Of a stretch of DNA of 33,668 bases, positions 7,808 to 15,692 are shown piece by piece. Numbering within the stretch: the first letter of the stretch is position 1; every line of letters begins with the position of its first letter. The notes below the pieces were generated by a model. That model saw nothing but the letters and a program-made list of their open reading frames with translations. It made no database searches and was not told where the DNA came from. This DNA is from Gemmatimonadota bacterium (GTDB lineage: Bacteria > Gemmatimonadota > Gemmatimonadetes > Gemmatimonadales > Gemmatimonadaceae). Where the stretch lies: positions 1 through 33,668 of the forward strand of contig JAPLKT010000022.1 in the NCBI GenBank assembly GCA_026387895.1, in the 5' to 3' direction. Both the position numbers and the translations under genes were made by a program.

Positions 7808-9014
7808 GACGGGCGTTCGGCTCGCGCACCACGAGGAGCATCGCCACCGCAGCCAGGGCGGCGATCACGGCGCCCATTTGGAACGCGGCTGCCGCCCCCC
7901 ACCGCTCCCACACCACGCCGAACAGCACCGACGCGGGAAGCGCCCCGAGTCCCACGGTGAAGTTGTACCATCCATACGCCGCGCCACGACGCTCCGCCGG
8001 CACGAGATCGGCGACCATCGCCTTCTCCACGCCTTCGGTCAGCCCGAAGTACACCCCGTACACCGCAAACAGGGCCCAGAGCTGCCAGGCGGCGTTCGCC
8101 GTGGCCAATAAAATGTATACAATACTGTATACAATCCACCCTCCCACAATCAACGGCTTGCGCCCCACGCGATCACTGAGCGTTCCCCCGGGAATACTCG
8201 ACGCGGACTTCACCACACTGAGGCACGCCCACAACACCGGAATCAGCGCCACTGGCACGCCTAGCTGCGTGGCGCGCAACAATAAAAACGCATCCGACGA
8301 GTTGCTGAGCGTGAACAGGAACAGCACGGCTAGGTACCGCCAGAACTCCCCGCTGATCGTCGCAGGCGGCGCCAACACCGGCTTGGCAGCCGCGCGCATC
8401 GGCGGCACCGAGGACCGGGCGGCGCTCCGCGCCCCCTCCCGCACCCACACGGCAATCACCACCACCGCGAGCGCGCCCGGCACCGCCGCCCACCACATCA
8501 CGCTTCGCACAGACATCGAGTACCGCTGCAACAGTGCCCACGCAATCAATGGCCCGAGCACGGCGCCGGCGTTGTCCGCCGCGCGATGCACCCCAAACGC
8601 CCGCCCACGCTGCGAGGGCTCCACCACATCGGCAATCAACGCGTCACGCGGCGAACTGCGCACCCCCTTCCCCACGCGATCCGCCATCCGCACCGCGAGC
8701 ACCTGCCCCGCGCTCCCCGCCATCGCCATGAGCGGCCGCGCAACGGCGGCCAGCCCATAGCCGAACAACACCAGCGGCTTTCGCCGCACGCGATCGCTCC
8801 ACCAGCCACTCGCGAGCTTGAGCAGTGCCGCCGTGCTCTCGGCGATCCCTTCAATGGTCCCCACCGCCCCCGCGCCGGCACCAAGCACGGTCGTCAGAAA
8901 CACGGGAAGCAGCGGATAAATCATTTCACTAGAGACGTCGGTGAGGAAACTCACCGCCGCCAACGCCTTTACATTCCGCGGAAGGGGCGGACGCGCATCG
9001 CCCGCCGGCGTCAT
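7776..9014 (-). CDS. Major facilitator superfamily transporter
   Basis: A 412-residue protein with about 12 hydrophobic segments in two halves. The MFS loop motif appears in both: DRVRRKPLVLFGYG near residue 75 and LSDRVGRKPLIVGG near residue 290. The cytoplasmic central loop (GARSAARSSVPPMRAAAKP) lies near residue 215. The N-terminal FLTDVSSEMIYPLLPVFL pattern is typical of MFS proteins annotated as drug or sugar-phosphate exporters, and the substrate is unknown. The ATG overlaps the TGA of the kinase gene by 4 bases (9011-9014), so the two are probably translationally coupled and the transporter belongs to the sugar operon as its last gene. Its 3' end overlaps the convergent plug-domain gene by 32 bases. 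Confidence 0.9.
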   Translation of the reverse strand: MTPAGDARPPLPRNVKALAAVSFLTDVSSEMIYPLLPVFLTTVLGAGAGAVGTIEGIAESTAALLKLASGWWSDRVRRKPLVLFGYGLAAVARPLMAMAGSAGQVLAVRMADRVGKGVRSSPRDALIADVVEPSQRGRAFGVHRAADNAGAVLGPLIAWALLQRYSMSVRSVMWWAAVPGALAVVVIAVWVREGARSAARSSVPPMRAAAKPVLAPPATISGEFWRYLAVLFLFTLSNSSDAFLLLRATQLGVPVALIPVLWACLSVVKSASSIPGGTLSDRVGRKPLIVGGWIVYSIVYILLATANAAWQLWALFAVYGVYFGLTEGVEKAMVADLVPAERRGAAYGWYNFTVGLGALPASVLFGVVWERWGAAAAFQMGAVIAALAAVAMLLVVREPNARPIGRLSSRSR

Positions 9015-10312
9015 CCCTCGTGCACCTCGCGCCCGTCTAAGCGCCCGTCTAAGCGCCCGTCTAAGCGCCCGTCTAAGCGCCCGTCCTGGCCCTCCTGTGC
9101 TTCTCGCGCCGATCCAGCAGGCTCCGTTAGCACGACTTTCGCGAACGCGGCGTGCTCAGGAAACGCTGCCACATAGTCCTCACGCCACGACTCCGCAAAC
9201 GCAGCAGCCTCATCGCGCGGAATCATCGCCCACACCGCGCCCCCAAAGCCAGCGCCAAACGCCGAGGCCGCCACCGCGCCCTGCTCGCGGGCCATCCGCT
9301 GCAGCGCAATCGTTTCCGGCACTTGATTCCCCAACGCATCCTCAGCTAAGCGCTGCGAGCGATCCACAATCGCTCCAAACTGCTCAAGCTCTCTCGCAAG
9401 CAGCGCATCCGCCGCCCCCGGCACAATCTCATCAACCTCGGCGCGGAACTGCGCCAATCGGGGCACGAGATACGCGCCGCCTATTCCTTCAGCACCACGC
9501 TCGGCCAGCACCGCAATCTCCGCAGCAGCTGCTGCACCGCTCGCGAGCGCGTCGGCAAGCGTTGCATCGGATCGACCGCTCTTCGCGTTCCACGCGCGCA
9601 CCAACGCGCGCATGGCGTCCGACGCGCGGTTGTATGCTCCCCGCGCGTTGCCCGTCTTGGTGGCGCGCACGCCGCTCACGCCAACCGCAAGCACATGATC
9701 CGACGGCCATGGCACACGCCGCTCGAGTGCCGCAGGGAGATACGAAAAAACCCCGCAATGCCCCGCCGCAGCACAAACGATCGCCACATGATCCTGCGCA
9801 CCACCGCGCACCCCAACCCCAGAATTCCCGGCAAAGCCACCAAACGGCGCCCCGGTTTCCATAGCCGCAAAGTATTCCGCGCGCGCAATGTCACTCGGGA
9901 TCACCTCCTGCCAGCGCGGATTGTCCTGCATATGGTTCGCATCCGCCAACGCGGTAGCAATCGCCACCACGAGCGCGCTCGAGCTACTCAGCCCAGCCGA
10001 CGCGGGGAGTCGACTCGTCAACTGGATATCAACGCCCACACGGGAATCCGGAAAATCCCGGGCAAACCGCCGCGCCACCGCCGCCACATAGGTACTCCAC
10101 ATCGCACCGTGACGCGTAGCAGCCGCACTGAGCGGCACTACCACAAGGCCGCGGCGCTGGGAGTCACGCACGCGAACCACGGGCTCTGGCATCGACGTCG
10201 CGCGCACTGCAATCGTGAGATCCACCGCACAGGTCATCGAGCGGCCACCAGCATAGTCCACATGCTTGCCCACCAGCTCCACACGCCCAGGAATGAGGTA
10301 GTGCTTTCTCAT
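9011..10312 (-). CDS. Galactokinase-like GHMP sugar kinase
   Basis: A 433-residue cytoplasmic kinase with the three GHMP motifs. Motif 1 is PGRVELVGKHVDYAGG (residues 8-23), containing Arg10 and Asp19. Motif 2 is LPASAGLSSSSALVVA (102-117), the ATP-phosphate loop. Motif 3 is AFGAGFGGAV (351-360). Asp174 in GGAQDH matches the catalytic Asp. Galactokinases usually read G-E-H-T-D-Y in motif 1; here Lys16 replaces the Glu, a residue that contacts the sugar in galactokinase structures, so galactose may not be the substrate. The family phosphorylates sugars at C1 with ATP. The C-terminus has an L-D-G-R tandem repeat (residues 410-428), which looks like an appended disordered tail. The start (ATG 10312) overlaps the stop of the upstream nucleotidyltransferase by 4 bases, suggesting the two act in sequence: kinase, then nucleotidyl transfer. 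Confidence 0.85.
   Translation of the reverse strand: MRKHYLIPGRVELVGKHVDYAGGRSMTCAVDLTIAVRATSMPEPVVRVRDSQRRGLVVVPLSAAATRHGAMWSTYVAAVARRFARDFPDSRVGVDIQLTSRLPASAGLSSSSALVVAIATALADANHMQDNPRWQEVIPSDIARAEYFAAMETGAPFGGFAGNSGVGVRGGAQDHVAIVCAAAGHCGVFSYLPAALERRVPWPSDHVLAVGVSGVRATKTGNARGAYNRASDAMRALVRAWNAKSGRSDATLADALASGAAAAAEIAVLAERGAEGIGGAYLVPRLAQFRAEVDEIVPGAADALLARELEQFGAIVDRSQRLAEDALGNQVPETIALQRMAREQGAVAASAFGAGFGGAVWAMIPRDEAAAFAESWREDYVAAFPEHAAFAKVVLTEPAGSAREAQEGQDGRLDGRLDGRLDGRLDGREVHEG
9029..9085. repeat. 12-bp tandem repeat in the 3' end of the kinase gene
   Basis: The unit GCGCCCGTCTAA occurs four times in perfect tandem (9029-9040, 9041-9052, 9053-9064, 9065-9076), followed by nine matching bases to 9085. 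On the minus strand it encodes a run of L-D-G-R units close to the C-terminus of the GHMP kinase. The unit length is a multiple of three, so copy-number change would keep the frame. Confidence 0.95.
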
Positions 10313-11145
10313 GGACGCGGATCCATCGCCGCCAACTGACTCCCTACAAATTCCACGTCAGCGCGGCACGACAAATCGAGCACACCCGCACGCGTCTGCA
10401 CCACGCGGAACGGTTCCCTGAGCTCTCGGATCGCTGTCATCACGGCATCCTGTAGCTCCAACTCGCCGCGAGGCGAGGGCCGTACCCGAGCACACGCGTC
10501 AAAGATCACCGGCGTGAACGACCAGAGATTCATAGACACCCAACGCTCGGCTCTCAGCGCGAGCGGGTCGTCAGCCGACGGCTTTTCACGAATCGTGCGC
10601 ATGAGTCCCGCCGCATCCGCATCAATCAGCGCGAACTTCAGCACGCGCTCCGCCTCGATGCCACCAAGCGCTACGAGCGCCTCTGCCTCGAACGCTACGA
10701 GTCCGCATCCCCCAATGGCTGCGGCAGCACGGCACGCCTCGGCGGGATACAGATTATCGGAGTTCAGCACGAGAAATGGTGCATCACGCACGGCGTCTTG
10801 CGCTGCCAGCACAGCATCTGCTGTTCCGCGCGGTTCGGCCTGAACGGCAAATCGAAGCGTCACTCGACGCCCAGCCGCGGTCTCCTCGAAGTAGCGTCGC
10901 ATCTCCTGATGCTCCGGCCCGATCACGAGCACCGCCTCGCGAATCCCGGCATCGGCCAACACCGAGAGCGAATAATCCAGAAATGGACGAGCGAAGGGCA
11001 TCATCCCCTTCGCCCCGATAGATGCGGCCGCGTCCTGAGCCGCATCGAGTCCCTGCGCGGACATGTCGCCGCTCGCACGCCGCATTCGCGTGCCGAGCCC
11101 GCGAGCCAGGATGACTGCCTGAGTCGCGGGCCCTGCTGTGGTCAT
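10309..11145 (-). CDS. Sugar-1-phosphate nucleotidyltransferase (short, single domain)
   Basis: A 278-residue NTP-transferase with the N-terminal nucleotide loop ILARGLGTRMRR (residues 12-23; most relatives read L-A-A-G). An insertion of about 20 residues rich in A, D and Q follows, then GAKGMMPFARPFLDYSLSVLA, the uridine/base-binding region. Further on are QAEPRGTADAVLAAQ, the VLNSDNLYP metal-binding segment and the REKP segment. It lacks a C-terminal beta-helix, so it resembles MurU/RmlA-type enzymes in size rather than GlmU. It would join a sugar-1-phosphate to a nucleotide and release pyrophosphate. Four-base overlaps tie it to the symporter upstream (11142-11145) and the GHMP kinase downstream (10309-10312). 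The likely substrate is the kinase product, by inference from context. Confidence 0.85.
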   Translation of the reverse strand: MTTAGPATQAVILARGLGTRMRRASGDMSAQGLDAAQDAAASIGAKGMMPFARPFLDYSLSVLADAGIREAVLVIGPEHQEMRRYFEETAAGRRVTLRFAVQAEPRGTADAVLAAQDAVRDAPFLVLNSDNLYPAEACRAAAAIGGCGLVAFEAEALVALGGIEAERVLKFALIDADAAGLMRTIREKPSADDPLALRAERWVSMNLWSFTPVIFDACARVRPSPRGELELQDAVMTAIRELREPFRVVQTRAGVLDLSCRADVEFVGSQLAAMDPRP

Positions 11146-12977
11146 CCTTCGCTCTGCGCCCAGAAGCCCGACAGCACACGCTGCATGAAGAAGCCACTGA
11201 TGACAAAGACGGCGAGGCAGGCGTAGAACTGCGGCATCCGTCCGTACAGGTAACTGCCGGTTCCAAAGAGCGCCGAGTAGACGAACGAGCAGCCGAGCAC
11301 CCAGCCCAACATAGCCTGTGGGAGTGCGTTGGCCGCGGGTTGCACCGAGGACTTGGCACGGATCGGGCCCCAGCCCGGGCCGCCCGGACGCACGAGGGTA
11401 AAGAACTTGAGCAGCGTCTCTTCATCGGCCGGTGCGGCAACGAGGGTGGTCACAAACCACACCACAGTAGTAACGCCGACCGTTACGAGCAACGAGATAT
11501 GTTCGGCTACGACAAGACCGTTCTTGCGCGCAATGAAAAATCCAAGCGCCACAACAAACGACGACGCCATCGCCGAGATCTCACTCCAGGCACTCACGCG
11601 CCACCAGAACCAGCGCAGGAGGTACAGCAAGCCCGTGCCGGCGCCAATCGAGAGGATCAGGTCAAAGGCTTCCTTGGCCGTGCCAAGCGCGTAGGTCATG
11701 AGCGCGGCGCACACCATGAGCGCCGCCGTCACGAGACGGCCCACGAGCACATAGTGTTTTTCGGTGAGCCCAGGACGCAGGAAGCGGCGGTAGAAGTCGT
11801 GCACGAGGTACGACGTCCCCCAGTTCAGATGCGTTTCGATCGTCGACCGATACGCCGCCAATGTCCCTGCGACCACGAGTCCGAGGAATCCCGCGGGGAG
11901 GAACCGCATCATCGCCGGATACGCGATGTCGTCGCCAATGAGCTTGGGGTCGACGTGCGGGAAGGTCGTCGCAATGTCGCTCAGCTGCGGGTAGATGATG
12001 GTCGAGGCCAACGCGACAATAATCCACGGCCAGGGACGCAACGCGTAATGCATCACGTTGAACAGCAGAGTGCCGATCACCGCGTCCTTTTCTGTTTTGG
12101 ACGCGAGCATCCGCTGCGCGATATACGAACCACCGCCGGGCTCAGCCCCTGGGTACCAGACGCTCCACCATTGAATGGTGAGCGGAATAATGAACACCGT
12201 GGCCGCCACGCTCCAGTTCCCAAAATCGGGAAGCATGGCCAGCTTGCTCGCTGGCACCTTCGCAAAGAGTCCCGCGAGTCCACCAACTTCGGGCTGCTGC
12301 AGCGCGTAGTACGCCACGGCAAAGGTGCCGGTCATGGTGATGCCGAACTGGATCGTATCGGTGACAAGCACGCCCCACAGTCCGGAGACCGAGGCAAAGA
12401 AAATTGTCATCACCGCGCACACGAGCAGCGTGCGCTCCATCGGCCACCCCAACACCACGTTGCCAATCTTCGCGGCGGCGAGGTTCACCGTGGCCATAAT
12501 TACGCAGTTGAAGAAGAGCCCCAGATACACCGCGCGAAAGCCGCGCAGGATGCGCGAGGCCTTCCCCGAGTACCGGATCTCGTAGAACTCCAGATCCGTG
12601 AGCACTCCCGAGCGGCGCCAGAGCCGCGCGTAGAAAAACACCGTCATCATGCCGGTGAGCAGGAAGCTCCACCAGAGCCAGTTCTCCGCCACGCCACTCT
12701 GTCGCACCATGTTGGTGACGAGGTTCGGCGTATCGGTGCTGAAGGTGGTCGCCACCATCGAAATACCGACGAGCCACCAGGGCGCCGCGCGCCCCGAGGT
12801 GAAGAACTCACTGGTGCTCTCGCTCGCGCGGCGCCAAAAGAACAGCGCAGGAATGAAGCTCACGACGATCGACGTGGCGATGATCACCCAGTCGATCGTG
12901 GCGAAATGGAACGCGGTCGCCACCGCAGCGGGTGCTGCCTGCATCAAAGGGAATGTCACGAGCGTTTCTTGCTCCAT
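11142..12977 (-). CDS. Sodium:solute symporter family (SSS) transporter
   Basis: A 611-residue membrane protein with about 14 hydrophobic helices and the SSS core: FFTSGRAAPWWLVGISMVAT (residues 58-77), FSTDTPNLV, DLEFYEIRYSGKASRILRG (near 130), VLVTDTIQFGI (near 205) and a long extramembrane loop near residue 265 (PGAEPGGGSYIAQRML). The family couples solute uptake to the sodium gradient; members carry sugars, including sialic acid and other glycosides, as well as amino acids. The start at 12977 overlaps the 3' end of the GH109-like gene by 22 bases; a second ATG at 12944 would remove the overlap, and neither can be excluded. The stop overlaps the next ATG by 4 bases. The position between an exported glycosidase and a kinase/nucleotidyltransferase pair suggests it imports the released sugar. 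Confidence 0.9.
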   Translation of the reverse strand: MEQETLVTFPLMQAAPAAVATAFHFATIDWVIIATSIVVSFIPALFFWRRASESTSEFFTSGRAAPWWLVGISMVATTFSTDTPNLVTNMVRQSGVAENWLWWSFLLTGMMTVFFYARLWRRSGVLTDLEFYEIRYSGKASRILRGFRAVYLGLFFNCVIMATVNLAAAKIGNVVLGWPMERTLLVCAVMTIFFASVSGLWGVLVTDTIQFGITMTGTFAVAYYALQQPEVGGLAGLFAKVPASKLAMLPDFGNWSVAATVFIIPLTIQWWSVWYPGAEPGGGSYIAQRMLASKTEKDAVIGTLLFNVMHYALRPWPWIIVALASTIIYPQLSDIATTFPHVDPKLIGDDIAYPAMMRFLPAGFLGLVVAGTLAAYRSTIETHLNWGTSYLVHDFYRRFLRPGLTEKHYVLVGRLVTAALMVCAALMTYALGTAKEAFDLILSIGAGTGLLYLLRWFWWRVSAWSEISAMASSFVVALGFFIARKNGLVVAEHISLLVTVGVTTVVWFVTTLVAAPADEETLLKFFTLVRPGGPGWGPIRAKSSVQPAANALPQAMLGWVLGCSFVYSALFGTGSYLYGRMPQFYACLAVFVISGFFMQRVLSGFWAQSEG

Positions 12978-14329
12978 TCGCCACGGGTGAAGTCAGGGAA
13001 CTTCATGGGCTGGCCACTCTTGGCCACGCTCATCTGCGACAGCGGGAACGGTGCACTCCATGTTGCGGCATCGTACACGTCATAATCTGGCACGAGTCCC
13101 TCGTGCATGCACTCGATCAACCGGAAGGCCATCACGTAGTCCATACCACCGTGGCCACCGCTCCGTGCCTTGTCGCCGACGCGCGTCCAGAGCGGATGCT
13201 CGAAATCTTTCTTCCAGTCGTCAATCGGGTAGAACTGCTCCTTTGCCGACTTGCCTTCGACATAAATCCGCGGAGGATAGTCCTCGAACGTTCCCTTGGT
13301 TCCCAACACACGATTGTGGCGCGTGTACGGACGTGCATTGCTCACGTCGTGCTGCAACATCACGGTTTTCCCCTTCACCGTCTTGAGGATCGACGTGTTC
13401 ATGTCGCCTGTGATGTACTGCTCGTTCCACTTGGGATCGGTCTTGTCCTTGACGGTCTCTTCGCGGTACATCGACAACCCACGCTCCGGCCCACTGACGC
13501 TCACCATATAGTCGTAGCGGTCGCCGCTGTGGATGTCCAAGTACCAGCTCACCGGCCCAAGTCCGTGCGTGGGATACAGGTTCGCGTTCGCCCGCGTGTG
13601 CCACGCGCGGCGCCACAGCCCCTCGTCCCGCCCTTCATTCAAAATGCCGCGCAGATCGTGCAGATACGCGGCCTCGGCGTGCAACACTTCGCCGAACACC
13701 CCTTCATGCACCATCCGGTTCACCATCATCTCGTTGTAACCGTAGTTGCAGTTCTCGAGATGCAGGCAATGCTTGCGCGCCTTCTCACTCGCGTCGACCA
13801 ACGCCCACAGATCCTTGAGCGTCGTGCCAAAGGGACACTCGCTCGCCGTATGGTGCCCGTGCGCCAGCGCCGCGAGCATCACCGGTACGTGGTACTCCCA
13901 CGGGGTCGCGGTGTACACGATGTCCAAATCGGTGCGTGCCACCAACTGCTCAAAAGCATGATCGCCTCCGGTGTACGTCGCCGGCGCCGCATGCCCCTTG
14001 TCAGTGATCATCTTGGTGGCGCGCGCCAACTTATCGGGCACGGTATCGCAGATCGCGACAATCGTTACCCCGTCAATACCAAGCAGTTCGTTGAGCACCG
14101 AGCGGCCACGAAGCCCCGTGCCGACAATCCCCACGCGCACGTTCGCCATGCGCTCAAAGGGAACACCCTTCATTGTTTTACGCGCCTTGGGAGCCGCGGG
14201 CTGCTGATCCGGATGTGCGATCGCCGAAATATCCTCGGCGATTCCGCGCGTAAATGCGCCACTTGCGGCTAATCCTGCACCCGCGAGCGCCGCCCCCTTC
14301 AACAATCCCCGCCGACTCAGTTCGCTCAT
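12956..14329 (-). CDS. Tat-exported Gfo/Idh/MocA-fold protein, GH109-like NAD-dependent glycosidase
   Basis: A 457-residue protein with a twin-arginine signal (S-R-R-G-L-L-K-G, residues 5-12, then an Ala/Gly-rich core to about 28). The NAD-binding Rossmann motif GIVGTGLRG is at 67-75. The C-terminal half carries the wording of CAZy family GH109: LENCNYGYNEMM (191-202, Glu192), AYLHDLR (221-227, Tyr222/His224) and YPTHGLGPVSWY (252-263, Tyr252/His255). GH109 enzymes use tightly bound NAD to cleave alpha-N-acetylgalactosaminides by transient oxidation, with no classic acid/base pair. The Tat signal fits export of a folded, NAD-loaded enzyme. The ATG at 14329 overlaps the upstream stop by 4 bases, and the stop lies inside the 5' end of the symporter gene. 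Many Gfo/Idh proteins are labelled GH109 without biochemical proof, so the exact linkage and sugar are inferred. Confidence 0.8.
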   Translation of the reverse strand: MSELSRRGLLKGAALAGAGLAASGAFTRGIAEDISAIAHPDQQPAAPKARKTMKGVPFERMANVRVGIVGTGLRGRSVLNELLGIDGVTIVAICDTVPDKLARATKMITDKGHAAPATYTGGDHAFEQLVARTDLDIVYTATPWEYHVPVMLAALAHGHHTASECPFGTTLKDLWALVDASEKARKHCLHLENCNYGYNEMMVNRMVHEGVFGEVLHAEAAYLHDLRGILNEGRDEGLWRRAWHTRANANLYPTHGLGPVSWYLDIHSGDRYDYMVSVSGPERGLSMYREETVKDKTDPKWNEQYITGDMNTSILKTVKGKTVMLQHDVSNARPYTRHNRVLGTKGTFEDYPPRIYVEGKSAKEQFYPIDDWKKDFEHPLWTRVGDKARSGGHGGMDYVMAFRLIECMHEGLVPDYDVYDAATWSAPFPLSQMSVAKSGQPMKFPDFTRGEWSKKRS

Positions 14330-15318
14330 CGTTCGCCTCGGACCTCGGAGTTATCGCCGACCGTCGTGGACCCATGGACCCGCTCCAAAAGCACAGCATC
14401 ACCAATCAGAGAATCATGCAACACACAGTCAATCAGGCGCGACTTCGCGCCGATCACGGCGTCACGCACCGTGGTTCCGGTGATCGTGCTCCCCGCGCTG
14501 ATGCTCACATTCGGCCCGATCGTCGACCCCGTGAGCGTGCACCCGTCCTCGATGTACACGGGCTCAATAATCGTCGCCCCCTGCACATCCGCCGGACGAC
14601 GCGCACGCCCCTTCTCGAGCATCACGCGATTCGTGTCGAGCAAGGTGTCGAGCTTCCCCGCATCGTACCACCCGGCGACATCCTCCACCTTGAGCTTGGC
14701 GCCATGGTCGATCATGTACTGGAAGGCATCTGTCAGGTAGAACTCGCCATTGTTCGCCGGCTGCGCCAGCGTGTGCGCGATCCCTTCAAAGAGAAGCGCT
14801 GAATTTCTGATGTAGTAGAGCCCAATATTCGCCCGCTTGCTGATCGGCGTCTTCGGCTTCTCCACGATCTTGGTCATGTGGCCCGCCGCGTCGGTCACCA
14901 CCACGCCAAAGCGCTGGTAGTCCTCGACTTCTTTAGTCCAGATGATTCCGTCGTCCGTACTGGTGGGAATAATCGACAAATCGGCATCGAAAATCGTGTC
15001 GACAAAAATGATCAACACCGGCTCGCCCTTCACGCGCGACTTCGCGAGCTCAACCGCCCCCGCGGTTCCGTCCTGCACCTTCTGTTCAATGAAGGTCGCA
15101 GGAAGATCCGCGTAGACCGTCCGTGCGTGCGCCTCGACCGTCTCCTTGAGGTGCCCGGTGATATACACCACCTCGCTCACATCGCCGAGCTTCCGGACGT
15201 CGTCGAGCACATAGTCCATCACTGGCTTTCCCGCCACGCGCAGCATGGGCTTTGGCACGGTGTGCGTGTGTGGGCGGAGGCGCGTTCCCTTGCCTGCCAA
15301 CGGAATGATCACCTTCAT
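14326..15318 (-). CDS. Sugar-phosphate nucleotidyltransferase with left-handed beta-helix tail
   Basis: A 330-residue protein. Residues 1-235 are an NTP-transferase domain: MKVIIPLAGKGTRLRPHTHT (nucleotide loop), VPKPMLRVAGKPVMDYVL, EQKVQDGTAGAVELAK, an FVDTIFDAD metal-binding segment and VEKPKTP. Residues 240-325 carry hexapeptide-like repeats (GATIIEPVYIEDGCTLTG, STIGPNVSISAG, then TITGTTVRDAVIG), forming a left-handed beta-helix. This architecture is shared with glucose-1-phosphate thymidylyltransferases, mannose-1-phosphate guanylyltransferases and GlmU-type uridylyltransferases, and the base and sugar are not decidable from sequence. The helix could hold an acyl/acetyltransferase site or serve only for oligomerisation. 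It is coupled by 4-base overlaps to the cupin gene upstream and the GH109-like gene downstream. Confidence 0.85.
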   Translation of the reverse strand: MKVIIPLAGKGTRLRPHTHTVPKPMLRVAGKPVMDYVLDDVRKLGDVSEVVYITGHLKETVEAHARTVYADLPATFIEQKVQDGTAGAVELAKSRVKGEPVLIIFVDTIFDADLSIIPTSTDDGIIWTKEVEDYQRFGVVVTDAAGHMTKIVEKPKTPISKRANIGLYYIRNSALLFEGIAHTLAQPANNGEFYLTDAFQYMIDHGAKLKVEDVAGWYDAGKLDTLLDTNRVMLEKGRARRPADVQGATIIEPVYIEDGCTLTGSTIGPNVSISAGSTITGTTVRDAVIGAKSRLIDCVLHDSLIGDAVLLERVHGSTTVGDNSEVRGER

Positions 15319-15692
15319 GGCGCGCTCGTGCCTTCGCGGCCGTACTTGTCCGTCAAGCGTACCACATCGTCCAAGTGCGGCGTGCTCGCCTCGAGCAGAT
15401 CACAGTCGGTCACGGCCTGCATCTGGTGCACATGCCCGGGCTCGTTGCGGTAGCTCTCCCCTTCGGTGAGCCGCACTTCGCGCAGCGGCGACCCCGCGGC
15501 ATCGGCCACGCGGTAAATCATCTCGCCCTTCAACACGTGAATGACTTCGTCCTTCACATTGTGGTACTGCAACGACAACGATTCCCCCGCCTTGATATGC
15601 AGCACCTTCCCCACGTAGTGCTCCGTGTGCGCCCAGATCGTTTCGTGCCCCCAGGGCTTCTGCACTACTTGCACCGGTGTCTTTCCACTCAT
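15315..15692 (-). CDS. Cupin protein of the mannose-6-phosphate isomerase type II kind
   Basis: A 125-residue single-domain cupin. The start QKPWGHETIWAHTEHYVGK matches the opening of type II phosphomannose isomerase cupins. The metal-binding motifs follow: LQYHNVKDEVIHVLKGE (residues 42-58, with His and Glu ligands) and RNEPGHVHQM (near 82-91). A C-terminal ASTPHLDDVVRLTDKYGREG segment is typical of the family. It may isomerise a sugar phosphate or bind a nucleotide-sugar precursor; standalone versions are often uncharacterised. It overlaps the ferredoxin gene upstream (15689-15692) and the nucleotidyltransferase downstream (15315-15318) by 4 bases each. Its placement next to a sugar nucleotidyltransferase mirrors the natural fusion of the two activities in bifunctional ManC/AlgA enzymes. 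Confidence 0.85.
   Translation of the reverse strand: MSGKTPVQVVQKPWGHETIWAHTEHYVGKVLHIKAGESLSLQYHNVKDEVIHVLKGEMIYRVADAAGSPLREVRLTEGESYRNEPGHVHQMQAVTDCDLLEASTPHLDDVVRLTDKYGREGTSAP

Noticed and set aside
8115-8132. Two GTATAC palindromes 6 bases apart in an A/T-rich patch, possible operator
   Set aside because: They lie in the middle of the MFS gene and encode a repeated V-Y within a membrane helix. No promoter or start codon is near, so chance plus coding constraint is the simpler reading.
9029-9085. CRISPR-like repeat
   Set aside because: The 12-bp units are directly adjacent without spacers and lie inside a coding frame, so this is a tandem repeat.
11340-14272. Two long plus-strand open frames opposite the symporter and GH109-like genes
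   Set aside because: Both are low-complexity R/H-rich translations and lie entirely antisense to well-supported genes.
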